Positions 51,082 to 60,577 of a stretch of 64,000 nt of DNA are shown piece by piece. The stretch is from the NCBI GenBank assembly GCA_965248765.1, contig CBDFKF010000004.1, positions 1,488,001-1,552,000 of the forward strand. Direction: 5' to 3'. Each line of letters opens with the position of its first letter. The stretch's first letter is position 1. This stretch comes from CBDFKF01 sp965248765 (GTDB lineage: Bacteria; Pseudomonadota; Alphaproteobacteria; VGEJ01). Both the position numbers and the translations under genes were made by a program. The notes beneath the pieces are model-generated. The model made no database searches and was not told where the DNA came from. It saw only the letters and a program-made list of their open reading frames with translations.

Positions 51082-53527
51082 ATGGCCCACACCCCTGATG
51101 ACACGGCGCAGCCCGTCGCCGCCCGGGAAGGACAGATGGTCGAGCTGTCCCTTCAGTTTCCTCGAGGGACGGGTTCACCCACCGACATCGATATCGTCAA
51201 CCGTTTGTTCGAGCATCGCCTCAAGCAGGACGATCTCGACCAGATCTTGGCGATCCTGTCCGAGACCGATCGCGATGTGCTTCTGTCGAAAGTCGGCGAC
51301 CTGCTGCGCCGCGTCGCTGCGCTCTTGGACGTTCAGAACCAGCTGGCAGACACCCTTTCCCTCGACATCGTGCTCGCGCGACTCATCGAGATCATTACGG
51401 ATGCGCTGAACGCTGAGCGCAGTGCCTTGTTTCTGATCGGCGGCGAGACCAACGAGCTCTATTCGCGGGTGGCGCTGGGTGATCTCATCAACGAGATCCG
51501 AATCCCCTGCACCGAAGGCATTGCCGGCCTGGTGTACACGACCGGAGAGCCCGTAGTCATACAGGATGCGTACGCCGACCCCCGGTTCAGCCCGCGCGTC
51601 GATCAGGAGACCGGATTCAAGACGAAGACCATCCTTAGCACGCCGCTTAAGAATCGCCAGGGGCGCGTGCTGGGGGTCAGCCAGATCCTCAACAAGCGTG
51701 ACGGTTTGTTCGACGAGTCCGATTGCGCGTTGCTGGAGGCGATAACGGCGCAGGCCGCAGCGGCTCTGGAGAACGCGCAGCTGCACGAACGGGTGGAGCG
51801 CGCGCCGCGAGGAAGCCCAGATGCTCGAGGTCACCAATGCGATCTCGACTGAGCTAAAGCTTGAGCCGTTGTTGCGGAAGATCATCGGCGTGACGACTGA
51901 GATACTGGATGCGGATCGCAGTACGCTCTTCTTGTACGACGAGAAAACCGAAGAGCTATGGTCGCAGGTTGCGGAAGGCGCTGGCATGAAGGAGATCCGG
52001 TTCCCGTGCAATGCGGGGCTGGCCGGATCCTGCTTTCAAAGCCGCGAACCGATCAACATTCCCGATGCGTACGCCGATGACCGATTCAACCAAGAGGTCG
52101 ACCGCCTTACCGGCTACCGCACCCGCAACCTCCTGTGCATGCCGGTGGTGAACAAGGCCGGCAAGGCGGTCGGCGTGACCCAGGTGCTGAACAAGCGCGG
52201 CGGTCCATTCGATGCCGGAGACGAGACACGATTAAGGGCGTTTTCCGCCCAGGCGGCGATCTCGATCGAGAACGCGAAGTTGTTCGAGGACGTGCTGAAC
52301 GAGCGCAACTACAGCGAGAGCATCCTCAAGAGCCTCTCGAACGGCGTGGTCACCCTTGATGCCGAGCAGCGCATGCTCAAGGTCAATGAGGCGGCACAAA
52401 AGATTCTGCGCGCTGGCGAAGCGGATCTCCTCGAGCACTCGGCCGCAGATTTGTTCCACGACGAGAACACATGGATCAAAGACAGCCTCGCCAAGGTAAT
52501 CGAGACCGGCGAGGTCGACATCATCATGGACAATGACATGACGGTGGACGCCGAGACAGTCTCGGTCAATCTGACCACGGTGCCGCTGATCGACACCAGC
52601 GAGCAGCCCATCCGCTTCATGCTGGTGTTCGAAGACATCACCAGCGAAAAGCGGGTCAAGGGGACGATGGCTCGCTACATGTCGAAAGACGTGCTCGACC
52701 AGGTGTTGGAAAGCGGTGAATCGATCCTCGGCGGCCGCGCCCAGGAGGTCTCGATACTGTTCTCCGACATTCGTTCGTTCACCAGCATCTCCGAGCAGAT
52801 CGGCGCGCGCGAGACCGTGCTCATGCTGAATGAATACTTCTCAGAGATGGTGGACATTATTTTTGGCCACCGCGGTATCCTCGACAAGTACATCGGCGAT
52901 GCCATCATGGCCGTGTTCGGCACGCCCTTCACCTCGCCCGAAGACGCCGACAACGCGGTGAAGGTCGCCAACGACATGATGCGGACGTTGCGTCGCTTCA
53001 ACCAGGAGCGGTCGGACCGCGGCCAGGACATGGTGCACATCGGCATCGGGCTCAACACCGGCGAGGTCGTAGCCGGCAATATCGGTTCGCCAAAACGCAT
53101 GGACTACACGGTGATCGGCGACGGCGTGAACCTGGCGGCGCGACTCGAGGCCGCCACCAAGTACTACGGTGCGGCCGTCATCATGAGCGAGTTCACTGTT
53201 GCCCGTATCAAGTCAGCGGGCCTGATCCGCGAGCTCGATTTGATACGCGTGAAAGGCAAAGAGCAGCCAGTTGCCATCGTCGAGACGCTCGATCATCACA
53301 CCGATGAGTCGTACCCGAACATGGCTAAGGCGCTCAAGTCGTTCGAGCGCGGCCTCAAGCACTATCGTGCGCGCGATTGGGGGAAAGCAGCCACCACCTT
53401 TGAGGAGGCGTTGAACTTCCATGAGGAGGACGGCCCAACCCGCCTCTACCTCGATCGGGCACGCTACTACAAAGAGACGCCGCCGGCCGACGACTGGGAC
53501 GGTGTTTGGACGATGCTGGAGAAGTAG
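51082..53527 (+). pseudogene. GAF-GAF-PAS class III nucleotide cyclase, frameshifted
   Basis: The first frame (51082 to about 51805) holds a helical start and GAF domain 1 (LNAERSALFLIGGETNELYSR, VIQDAYADPRFSP). One base is gained (or two lost) in a GC-rich run near 51801. Repair gives RREEAQMLEVTNAIS. The second frame holds GAF 2, very similar to GAF 1 (NIPDAYADDRFNQ), a PAS domain (SLSNGVVTLDAEQRM) and a class III catalytic domain: FSDIRSFTSISEQI and GDAIMAVFG for the metal Asp pair, and YTVIGDGVNLAARLEA. A TPR-like tail follows. The part from ATG 51821 (568 residues) could still be made and be an active cyclase lacking GAF 1. Cyclic AMP is the likely product. A sequencing error is also possible. 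Confidence 0.78.
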
Positions 53528-53658
53528 ACCGGCCTCGACGTCGCCCGAGCATCTCTGTGTCTTTTGCTCATCCTCACGTCCGCCGTGGCGGGCAGCCCGC
53601 TGACATCAGTTCTTGGGTGCAGGCGGTGCGGAGCCGCGCCTAATACGGGAGCTGCGCC

Positions 53659-54777
53659 ATGCAGATCGGCGTACCCAAGGAGACGAAAATCCACGAGTAC
53701 CGGGTCGGCATGACTCCGGTGAGCGTCCGCGAGGCGATTCACCACGGGCATGGCGTTGTGGTGCAGTCGGCGCTCGGCACTGCCATCGGGTTGGAGGACG
53801 ACCACTACCGCGCGGCTGGGGCGACTGTCGTCGACAGCGCCGCCGAGGTATTCACTTCGGCCGAGATGATCGTCAAAGTCAAGGAGCCGCAGCCCGAGGA
53901 GTATGAGCAGCTCCGCGAAGGGCAGATCTTGTTCACTTATCTCCATCTCGCACCGGATCCTGATCAGGCGAAAGGTCTTCAGGAGTCTGGAGCCGTCGCC
54001 ATTGCCTACGAGACGGTGACCGACGCGCGCGGCGGCTTGCCGCTACTCGCGCCTATGAGCGATGTCGCCGGACGCATGAGCATACAGGTCGGTGCGCATT
54101 GCCTGGAGTTGGAGCAGGGTGGTCGTGGCGCCCTTTTGGGCGGGGTACCCGGTGTCGCCCCAGCAAAAGTCGTGGTACTCGGCGGCGGCACCGTCGGCGC
54201 CCAAGCTGCCCGCATGGGAATCGGGCTCGGCGCTCACGTCACCGTCATCGACATTTCCCTGCCACGCCTGCACGAACTTGACATGCTCTACGGCCCGACA
54301 ATGAACACGCTGGTCGCTACTGTGGATACGATCGAGGCTCAGGTCCTTGAGGCTGACCTCGTCATCGGCGCGGTGCTGGTCACCGGCGCCGCAGCGCCGA
54401 GGCTTGTTAGTGGCGAGGTGGTCGCGCGCATGAAGCGCGGGTCAGTCCTCATCGACGTTGCAATCGACCAGGGTGGCTGCTTCGAGACCAGCCAACCAAC
54501 GAATCACGCGGACCCCACCTTCATCGTTGACGGTGTCATTCACTACTGCGTCACGAACATGCCAGGCGCGGTTGCGCGCACCTCGACGTTCGCTCTCAAC
54601 AACGCGACGCTCCCGTTCGTGCTCGCACTTGCAGACAAGGGGTGTCGTCGAGCACTCGCCGAAGACCCTCACCTACTGGCCGGACTCAACGTGTGCCGCG
54701 GTCGGATAACGCATGGGGCCGTGGCGGATGCGCTCGGTCTTCCCCATACGCCGCCCCTCACCGCCATCGATGCCTGA
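53659..54777 (+). CDS. ald: Alanine dehydrogenase
   Basis: A 372-residue enzyme converting L-alanine to pyruvate, NADH and ammonia. Pyruvate-binding region VKVKEPQPEE with the substrate Lys, catalytic His in FTYLHLAPD, NAD site VVVLGGGTVGAQAARMGIGLGA, and the C-terminal ARTSTFALNNATLPF. Full length. Shine-Dalgarno GGGAG ten bases upstream. The DUF6494 gene follows 12 bases after the stop, so they are an operon. Confidence 0.93.
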   Translation: MQIGVPKETKIHEYRVGMTPVSVREAIHHGHGVVVQSALGTAIGLEDDHYRAAGATVVDSAAEVFTSAEMIVKVKEPQPEEYEQLREGQILFTYLHLAPDPDQAKGLQESGAVAIAYETVTDARGGLPLLAPMSDVAGRMSIQVGAHCLELEQGGRGALLGGVPGVAPAKVVVLGGGTVGAQAARMGIGLGAHVTVIDISLPRLHELDMLYGPTMNTLVATVDTIEAQVLEADLVIGAVLVTGAAAPRLVSGEVVARMKRGSVLIDVAIDQGGCFETSQPTNHADPTFIVDGVIHYCVTNMPGAVARTSTFALNNATLPFVLALADKGCRRALAEDPHLLAGLNVCRGRITHGAVADALGLPHTPPLTAIDA

Positions 54778-54789
54778 CGGAGGACGATC

Positions 54790-54996
54790 GTGAACGAGGA
54801 CAAGTTCAACATAGAGGTGAGGAAGTTCCTCAAGCGCCTCGGCATCACCTCCCAGCGTGAGATCGAGCGCGCCGTGCGCGAGGCGATCGCGGCGGGCAAG
54901 CTCTCGGGCACCGAGAGCGTGGGGGTCAGCGCGCGTGTCACCGCCGGGAGCATCGCACTGGACATCGAGGTCAAGGGCGACATCGCGCTCGAGTGA
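54790..54996 (+). CDS. DUF6494 family small protein
   Basis: A 68-residue protein: a helical N-terminus (FNIEVRKFLKRLGITSQREIERAVREAIAAGKL) and a short beta part (VGVSARVTAGSIALDIEVKGDIALE). This matches the DUF6494 family, of unknown function. Start GTG 54790 with GGAGGA upstream. Likely co-transcribed with ald. Confidence 0.85.
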   Translation: MNEDKFNIEVRKFLKRLGITSQREIERAVREAIAAGKLSGTESVGVSARVTAGSIALDIEVKGDIALE

Positions 54997-55102
54997 GCCG
55001 AGGGACCCTAGCGACCGTAGCAATTCGTGTGGCTTGTGATGCCCGCGGCAAGGCAGAACCGCGCCGATCATGATTTGCCCGGACCACGATCGGGCGCTTT
55101 AT

Positions 55103-55783
55103 CTAAAGCAACCCGAGCGACTTGAAGCTGGCGTGGCGGCCGCGGCCCACGACGATGTGGTCGTGCAGCGTGATGCCGAGGCTACGGCCGGCCTCGGCCA
55201 CCTCGCGGGTCATGTCTATGTCGCCGCGACTCGGGGTCGGATCGCCCGAGGGATGATTGTGCACCATGATCAGAGCGCTTGCGCCCAGTGCTAACGCCCG
55301 TTTGACGACCTCGCGCGGGTACACCGGTGTGTGGTCGACCGTCCCGGTCTGCTGGACCTCGTCGGCAATAAGGGTGTTCTTGCGATCGAGGAACAGTATG
55401 CGGAAGTGCTCCGTGCCGTTGTAAGCCATACTGGCCTGGCAATAGTCGAGAAGCGATTGCCACGACGACAGCACCGGGCGGTTGAGTATGCGGGTTTGCA
55501 TCAAGCGAAGTGCTGCCGCCTGGACCACCTTGAGGCTGGCGATGGCAGCAGTGCTAACATCGCTCACCTCCTCGAGCCGTTCGGGATCTGCACTGATGAC
55601 CTCGGCGAAGCTCCCGAAGCGATCAATCAGCTGCTTGGCAATTGGCTTCACATCGCGCCGCGGGTACGCCGCGAACAGGACCAACTCAAGAAGTTCATAG
55701 TCGGCGAGCGCGTCCGGTCCGCCTCGCTGAAAGCGCTCGCGGAGGCGATGGCGATGGCCGTGGTAGTGCGGTTTCTGCTGCAT
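55103..55783 (-). CDS. radC: RadC-like JAB-domain protein
   Basis: A 226-residue RadC protein. An N-terminal helix-hairpin-helix-like part (LRERFQRGGPDALADYELLELVLFAAYPRRDVKPIAKQL) is followed by the zinc metalloprotease-like JAB domain with Glu in the middle and the motif HNHPSGDPTPSRGDID. Its molecular role is uncertain despite the repair name. Last gene of an sfsA-map-radC operon, 25 bases after map. Confidence 0.93.
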   Translation of the reverse strand: MQQKPHYHGHRHRLRERFQRGGPDALADYELLELVLFAAYPRRDVKPIAKQLIDRFGSFAEVISADPERLEEVSDVSTAAIASLKVVQAAALRLMQTRILNRPVLSSWQSLLDYCQASMAYNGTEHFRILFLDRKNTLIADEVQQTGTVDHTPVYPREVVKRALALGASALIMVHNHPSGDPTPSRGDIDMTREVAEAGRSLGITLHDHIVVGRGRHASFKSLGLL

Positions 55784-55808
55784 AGCGGCCCGTCTCGACC
55801 GCGGTCAC

Positions 55809-56639
55809 CTACGTAATCGGCGGGTGATGCCGGCCGGCAGGCGAGAGGGTGAAAATCTCACAACCATCCTCGGTGACGCCGATGGAGTGTTCGAATTGGG
55901 CCGACAGCGAACGGTCCTTTGTCACCGCGGTCCACCCGTCTTTGAGGAGCTTCACCTGCCATCGGCCGAGGTTGATCATTGGCTCCACGGTGAAGAACAT
56001 GCCCTGCCGCAGCTTGATCCCGGTGCCAGAGCTGCCGTAGTGCAGAATGTTCGGAGCATCGTGAAACAGCCGGCCGAGCCCGTGACCGCAGAAGTCCCGC
56101 ACCACCGAGCAACGCTCTGCCTCCGCGTGCGCCTGGATCGCGTGGCCGATATCGCCAACGGTCGCGCCCGGGCGCACGGCCGCGATCCCGAGCATCATCG
56201 CCTGGTATGTGACATCGACCAAGCGCCGCGCTCTGAGGTTGACCTCGCCGACGAAGAAGGTGCGATTGGTATCGCCATGCCAGCCGTCGAGGATGACGGT
56301 GATGTCGATGTTGAGGATGTCGCCGTCGCGCAAGACCTTGTCGCCGGGTATGCCGTGGCAGACGACGTGGTTCGCCGACGTGCAGATCGATTTCGGAAAG
56401 CCGCGGTAGTTCAGTGGGGCCGGTATTGCCCCGTGGTCGATAATGAACTCGTGGCACATCGTATCGAGCCGCTCGTTGGTTGCGCCAGGCACCACATGCG
56501 GCTCAATGAAGTCGAGGACCGCAGCGGCCAGGCGTCCGGCCCGGCGCATGCCCTCGAAATCGTCGGCGCTGTGGAGCTTGATTGCCCCCGTATTGCGCAA
56601 AGGCGCGTCGATCTGATCGATGTAGCCGCCGCTCATCAC
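55809..56639 (-). CDS. map: Type I methionine aminopeptidase
   Basis: A 276-residue enzyme that removes N-terminal methionine from nascent proteins. Metal ligands are seen in ILNIDITVILDGWHGDTNRTF (two Asp), GHGLGRLFHDAPNI (His), FTVEPMI (Glu) and SAQFEHSIGVTEDG (Glu). Substrate His in VVCHGIPG. Start GTG at 56639 or ATG one codon later, with no difference to the domain. Between sfsA (ten bases upstream) and radC in a conserved alphaproteobacterial string. Confidence 0.94.
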   Translation of the reverse strand: MMSGGYIDQIDAPLRNTGAIKLHSADDFEGMRRAGRLAAAVLDFIEPHVVPGATNERLDTMCHEFIIDHGAIPAPLNYRGFPKSICTSANHVVCHGIPGDKVLRDGDILNIDITVILDGWHGDTNRTFFVGEVNLRARRLVDVTYQAMMLGIAAVRPGATVGDIGHAIQAHAEAERCSVVRDFCGHGLGRLFHDAPNILHYGSSGTGIKLRQGMFFTVEPMINLGRWQVKLLKDGWTAVTKDRSLSAQFEHSIGVTEDGCEIFTLSPAGRHHPPIT

Positions 56640-56649
56640 AAACTACCGC

Positions 56650-57351
56650 CTATAGGTTGAGGGCGATCGGGGCATCCACATCGATTGCCTCGACGCCCAC
56701 GCGACAGCCATAGCATAGCACCTCGACGCCCGCGGCCCGCGCCCTTTGCAACGCCTGCGCATAGGTGGGATCGATGTCGGCGGCGATGGCGAAGCGATCG
56801 CAATCTTCGCGTTGCACCAGATAGAACATGATTGCGCGCGCGCCACTTTCAACCACCGCTGTCAACTCGCCGAGATGCTTGGTACCACGAGCGGTCACCG
56901 CATCGGGGAACTCCGCGAGGCGCGGGGCGCGTTTAAGGTGCACGTTCTTCACCTCAAGATAACAGGGCGGCAGATTGTCGCCCTGGAGCAGGAAGTCGAC
57001 CCGCGAGCCGCGCCCGTACGCTACCTCGCGACGCACCTCACGGTATTGTTCGATTTCCGGGATTCCGCCGCCTCTCAGCACTTCCTCGACAATCCGATTG
57101 GCGCGCGTCGCGTTGATGCCGACTAGGCCGCCATTCGCGCGCACCAGTTCCCAGCCGTAATTCAATTTGCGCTTCGGGTCGCGCGCCGGCATCAGCCACA
57201 CCTCGGAATCGGGGGTGTTGAGACCGAGCATGGAGCCGGGGTTGGGACAATGCGCGGTCACCACCTCGCCTGTGTTCAGACGGACATCGCTGAGGAATCG
57301 CTTGTAGCGACGGAGGAGGCGGCCGGGAATCAGCGGCTCGGGGAAGCGCAT
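56650..57351 (-). CDS. sfsA: Sugar fermentation stimulation protein SfsA
   Basis: A 233-residue SfsA protein: N-terminal OB-like part (GRLLRRYKRFLSDVRLNTGEVVTAHCPNPGSM) and a PD-(D/E)XK-like core (GSRVDFLLQGDNLPPCYLEVKNVHL, then FPDAVTARGTKHLGEL and MFYLVQREDC). It may bind or nick DNA, and the role is poorly known. ATG 57351 begins the domain. The open frame upstream has no homology. First gene of the operon with map and radC, divergent from the CinA-like gene. Confidence 0.92.
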   Translation of the reverse strand: MRFPEPLIPGRLLRRYKRFLSDVRLNTGEVVTAHCPNPGSMLGLNTPDSEVWLMPARDPKRKLNYGWELVRANGGLVGINATRANRIVEEVLRGGGIPEIEQYREVRREVAYGRGSRVDFLLQGDNLPPCYLEVKNVHLKRAPRLAEFPDAVTARGTKHLGELTAVVESGARAIMFYLVQREDCDRFAIAADIDPTYAQALQRARAAGVEVLCYGCRVGVEAIDVDAPIALNL

Positions 57352-57479
57352 GGCAGGCACACTAGCGGGGGCGCCAACACCCAGGCAAACTGGCCGCTCG
57401 CTGGTTTCCGGGAACAGCGGAGTGGTATAAATCCCGGCTCTGCGCACGCCGCGCGGTCGGCACAGCCTTGAGCACAGCC

Positions 57480-58241
57480 ATGTCCAAGCCATCCGAAATG
57501 CGTACTGCCGCCGTGATCATCATCGGGAACGAGATCCTTTCGGGGCGCACCAAGGATCAGAATTTTCCTTATCTCGCGGCGGCGTTGGATGAGATCGGCA
57601 TTCGCCTGCGCGAGGCCCGCACCGTAGCGGATGATGAGGCCGGGATCGTCGCCGCCGTCAATGATTGCCGCGCCGTCTACGACTATGTCTTCACTACCGG
57701 CGGGATCGGCCCGACCCACGATGACATCACCGCTGGCTGCATCGCCAAAGCGTTCGGCGTCACGCTCTCTCTCCATCCCGACGCACGCAGGCGGCTTGAA
57801 GCCAACTATCGCGAGGGCGAGCTGAACGAGGCACGCCTTCGCATGGCCCACGTGCCCAACGGCGCAACGCTGATTGACAACCCGGTGAGCGCGGCGCCGG
57901 GGTTCCGCATGGAGAACGTATTCGTGATGGCTGGCGTGCCCAGCATCATGCGGGCCATGTTCGAGGGCGTTCGGCCCGACTTGAGGGGCGGTGCGATCAT
58001 GCACTCGCGGAGCATCAGCGCCCATCTGCCCGAGGGGGAGTTGGCGGCGCCGCTGGCGGCGTTGCAAAACCGCTACGGCGATGTCGAGATAGGCAGCTAC
58101 CCGTTCTTCCGGGCCAGCAAGCTCGGCTCCAGCATCGTCCTGCGCGGCACCGATACCGACCTTCTAATGGCGGCGACCGAAGACCTCAAGGAGCTCATGA
58201 GGGGCCTCGGCGGCGAGCCGATCGACGACGCTGCAGAATGA
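57480..58241 (+). CDS. CinA/MoaB-type molybdopterin-binding domain protein
   Basis: A 253-residue competence/damage-inducible CinA N-terminal-like protein (AAVIIIGNEILSGRTKDQNFPYLAAALDEIGI; FTTGGIGPTHDDITAGCIAKAFG; NGATLIDNPVSAAPGFRMENVFVMAGVPSIMRAMF). It lacks the C-terminal nicotinamide-nucleotide amidase, as usual in this class. Such proteins may act on NAD damage products or bind molybdopterin. ATG 57480 is preferred over TTG 57468. The divergent sfsA operon begins 128 bases away. Confidence 0.88.
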   Translation: MSKPSEMRTAAVIIIGNEILSGRTKDQNFPYLAAALDEIGIRLREARTVADDEAGIVAAVNDCRAVYDYVFTTGGIGPTHDDITAGCIAKAFGVTLSLHPDARRRLEANYREGELNEARLRMAHVPNGATLIDNPVSAAPGFRMENVFVMAGVPSIMRAMFEGVRPDLRGGAIMHSRSISAHLPEGELAAPLAALQNRYGDVEIGSYPFFRASKLGSSIVLRGTDTDLLMAATEDLKELMRGLGGEPIDDAAE

Positions 58242-58277
58242 GCGAAAGCGCTGGTTCAGAAGGATAATGGTGGTCGG

Positions 58278-58820
58278 ATGACCGTCGATATCCGACCGGC
58301 CACGTTCGACGATGCCGCGAGGCTCGGCCGCGTCCACGTCCAGGTCTGGCGCGCGGCCTACCGCGGGGTCCTCGCCGATGACTTCCTCGATTCCCTCTCG
58401 GACATCCGTTATGCGGCGTTTTGGGCTCGCATCCTTGACGATGAAGATCGCGCCGACGGCACTTTTGTGGCCGACAGCGATGAGGTGGGCATCGTCGGCT
58501 TCGCCGACTGTGGACCGGAGCGCGGTGGCCCGCCAGGATTCGGCGAAGTGATGGCCCTCTACCTCATGCCGGACTGGCAACACCAGGGCACCGGGCGCCG
58601 TCTGGTCAGCACCTGTGCGGTGCATCTCGCTGCCGCCGGCTTCACGGCGCTCGCCATCTGGACGCTTCGCGAAAACCCGGCGCGCGGCTTTTATGAGGCG
58701 CTCGGCGGCGAACCCGCAGAGGTACGCCAAACGTCGATCGGCGGCGAGATCATGGACGAGCAGTGCTATCGCTGGCCGGACATCGGCGCGCACTTGCCCG
58801 AGCTGCCGAATCTCCGATGA
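58278..58820 (+). CDS. GNAT family N-acetyltransferase
   Basis: A 180-residue acetyltransferase. GNAT core with VGIVGFADCGPERG, the acetyl-CoA loop MALYLMPDWQHQGTGRRLVSTCAVHLAAAGF and the end AIWTLRENPARGFYEALGGEPA. It transfers acetyl to an amine of an unknown small molecule or protein. It begins 36 bases after the CinA-like gene on the same strand. Confidence 0.88.
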   Translation: MTVDIRPATFDDAARLGRVHVQVWRAAYRGVLADDFLDSLSDIRYAAFWARILDDEDRADGTFVADSDEVGIVGFADCGPERGGPPGFGEVMALYLMPDWQHQGTGRRLVSTCAVHLAAAGFTALAIWTLRENPARGFYEALGGEPAEVRQTSIGGEIMDEQCYRWPDIGAHLPELPNLR

Positions 58821-58957
58821 CGCCCTTCCCGCCGGGAACACGTACACCGCTGTACAGCGCCACCGGCTTGGCCACCTGTCGTGGGGCGGTTGCCGTTGAT
58901 ATGATCCCAGAGCCCCCGTCCTCGAGGGGCGGCGGAAAGCCTGTCCCAGAGCTACGT

Positions 58958-59044
58958 GCCCGTCTGGCGGAATCGGTAGACGCAACGGACTTAAAATCCG
59001 TTCTGCTTCGGCAGGTCCGGGTTCGAGTCCCGGGGCGGGCACCA
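58958..59044 (+). tRNA. tRNA-Leu (anticodon TAA), with CCA encoded
   Basis: The acceptor arm GCCCGTC pairs with GGCGGGC. The anticodon arm CGGAC-TTAAAAT-CCG holds TAA. The long variable arm (TTCTGCTTCGGCAGG) is typical of leucine tRNA, and the T-arm is GGTTCGAGTCC. CCA is encoded at the 3' end. tRNA 3' ends are common integration sites, and the 2 kb downstream looks accessory. Confidence 0.95.
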
Positions 59045-59600
59045 GGCCTTTTCAACGGTTTGGGGCTGGCGCGGCTGGTGCGTCCAACGCGGCGTCAGGG
59101 CGCCAAAGTGAATTCCTGTGCAAACGTGTCGCGAACGTAATGGCGCGGCGCCGGCATTTCGGTGCGCCTATCTGCGATCGTCTCGCTCGCGATCATTGAT
59201 GGCGTGGCGCTTGAGAAAATCGATCAGCGCTATAGATGGGATGCAGGCACCACTGCCGGACTTCCGCTCGTAGCGCTCGACGACTGTGCTTGGCGGTAGG
59301 CGCGTGTCTCGAAAGGAAATCGAGTGGCGATCGGTTCAAACGGCTGGTCAGCCGATAGACTGGCGCGTCCCGGAAGTGCTTGTCGATCTTGCAGAATCTG
59401 CAAATATACGACCTGTGACGAACATCACAGGCAGCCCAACAACAAGCGTTTACGAATTGCCAACGGGGAGGAGGGACCCTCGGGAGGCTGGCAGACAGCT
59501 GAAAAGGGGTGTGAACATCTATGTATCAAACTGGCACCGCAGAGGGCCGACCGACTCATAATGACGAACCGCTCGGCGACCGCGACAGCGTGTGGCCCTG
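59045..59600. other. Gene-poor stretch after tRNA-Leu
   Basis: A 556-base region with no intact gene that I can support. It holds a minus-strand HTH-like remnant (59168-59332) and AT-richer DNA around 59400-59560, unlike the flanking GC-rich genes. No repeat of the tRNA 3' end is seen here, so an integrated element cannot be proven within this window. Confidence 0.5.
59168..59332 (-). pseudogene. Possible C-terminal remnant of a DNA-binding protein
   Basis: A 54-codon frame without a start codon, ending TAG at 59168-59170. It contains DTRLPPSTVVERYERKSGSG and CIPSIALIDFLKRHAIND, a pattern like the end of a small helix-turn-helix or chaperone-like protein. A TGA lies just upstream. The likeness is only an impression. 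Confidence 0.3.
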
Positions 59601-60020
59601 ATGAGTGACGGTAGCCACCCGGTCGTTGAAGGGATGAGGTTTGTCCGCAGCGAGCGTAGCGAGGGGATGAGTTACGATCTCCTCGAGAGCGCATCTGGGC
59701 CTGTGGAGATTTATGTCGACGGCGTCGCGGCGACAGGCTTCTCAGCGGCCGTGTGTCGAACGGATTTCTTCGTCCTGAAGGAAGCCAAGCAAGAGGAGGG
59801 AGAGGAGGGCGAAACAAGGGTTGAGCAACGCGTTGTGAAGTTGCGTCTTATCATGCCGACGTATGCCATGCTCGAGATGTGCTTCAAGACATTGAACGGG
59901 GTTCGGGACCACGAACGGGTGCTGACAGGCGCAATTCACAGCATGGCTGCCGACGTCAAGAGATACGTGCACAGCGTGACTCCCGCTGAGGCGCGCGACG
60001 AAGAGGACGGCGAACCGTGA
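59601..60020 (+). CDS. Unrecognised 139-residue protein, first gene of a three-gene operon
   Basis: Starts MSDGSHPVVEGMRFVRS at ATG 59601. The middle has a beta pattern (VEIYVDGVAATGFSAAVCRTDFFVL), an acidic Glu-rich loop (EEGEEGE) and then VVKLRLIMPTYAMLEMCFKTL. The order strand, acidic loop, strand, M-P and helix faintly recalls the DUF3467 fold, at low certainty. It has no signal peptide. The stop overlaps the next start as GTGA. Codon use and an AT-richer upstream differ from nearby housekeeping genes, suggesting transfer. Confidence 0.65.
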   Translation: MSDGSHPVVEGMRFVRSERSEGMSYDLLESASGPVEIYVDGVAATGFSAAVCRTDFFVLKEAKQEEGEEGETRVEQRVVKLRLIMPTYAMLEMCFKTLNGVRDHERVLTGAIHSMAADVKRYVHSVTPAEARDEEDGEP

Positions 60021-60577
60021 GCGAGACACTAGTGGCTACTGACACCTCGACACCGGGAGTGATCACGATCGCTGGCACTGGACACGGGGCTCTGGTAGCG
60101 GCTGTGGAAGATTTTCCGACGGCGGTGGTGTTCGAGAGGCGATTATTTAATCTTGCCTCCGTCGCGCCGCCGCCTTCAGCCACTAAATGGCACGCGTCCG
60201 CACTTGAGGATCTGGTAGAGGTTCAACGCGAAGCCGAAGCAGACGACGAACCAATCGAATCGTCGGTAACTACCTTCGCGGACGAGTTGCTTGAGCGGCT
60301 TGCTGACCGCGTCCCCATGCGACCAATCATCAGCTCGGACCGAGGACACCTGATTGTCGAGCTTCGCGACCGGGCGCGACGGTCCGCGCTTGCGATCGTT
60401 CTCAAGGGCACCGAGGCGAGCTGCTACTGGACGGTGACGGGACCCTCACCTTGGCGGACGCGCTTCACGAATGCTCGGGACTTGTTGGACGATGACGGCG
60501 ATCTGATGCAACACCTAGCCAAGTATTTTGATCTTCGAGAGCGGACGTGGCACCAGTACCAGCTGCCGATCCGGTAA
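60017..60577 (+). CDS. Unrecognised 186-residue protein, second gene of the operon
   Basis: GTG start coupled to the previous stop. An N-terminal beta part (ITIAGTGHGALVAAVEDFPTA) precedes a helix (FADELLERLADRVPMRPI) and a strand pair with a polar turn (GHLIVELRDRARRSALAIVLKG) ending in YWTV, then a C-terminal helical end. The pattern helix followed by D/RGxI-x-LE strands resembles a group of small unnamed proteins found beside short partners in accessory regions, recalled only weakly. Soluble. Overlaps the third gene by 31 bases, which is strong evidence for a single unit. Confidence 0.65.
   Translation: MSETLVATDTSTPGVITIAGTGHGALVAAVEDFPTAVVFERRLFNLASVAPPPSATKWHASALEDLVEVQREAEADDEPIESSVTTFADELLERLADRVPMRPIISSDRGHLIVELRDRARRSALAIVLKGTEASCYWTVTGPSPWRTRFTNARDLLDDDGDLMQHLAKYFDLRERTWHQYQLPIR

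Noticed and set aside
59286..59561. 91-codon plus-strand open frame upstream of the unknown operon
   Set aside because: No ribosome site, low-complexity composition, no family pattern, and it partly overlaps an antisense HTH-like remnant.
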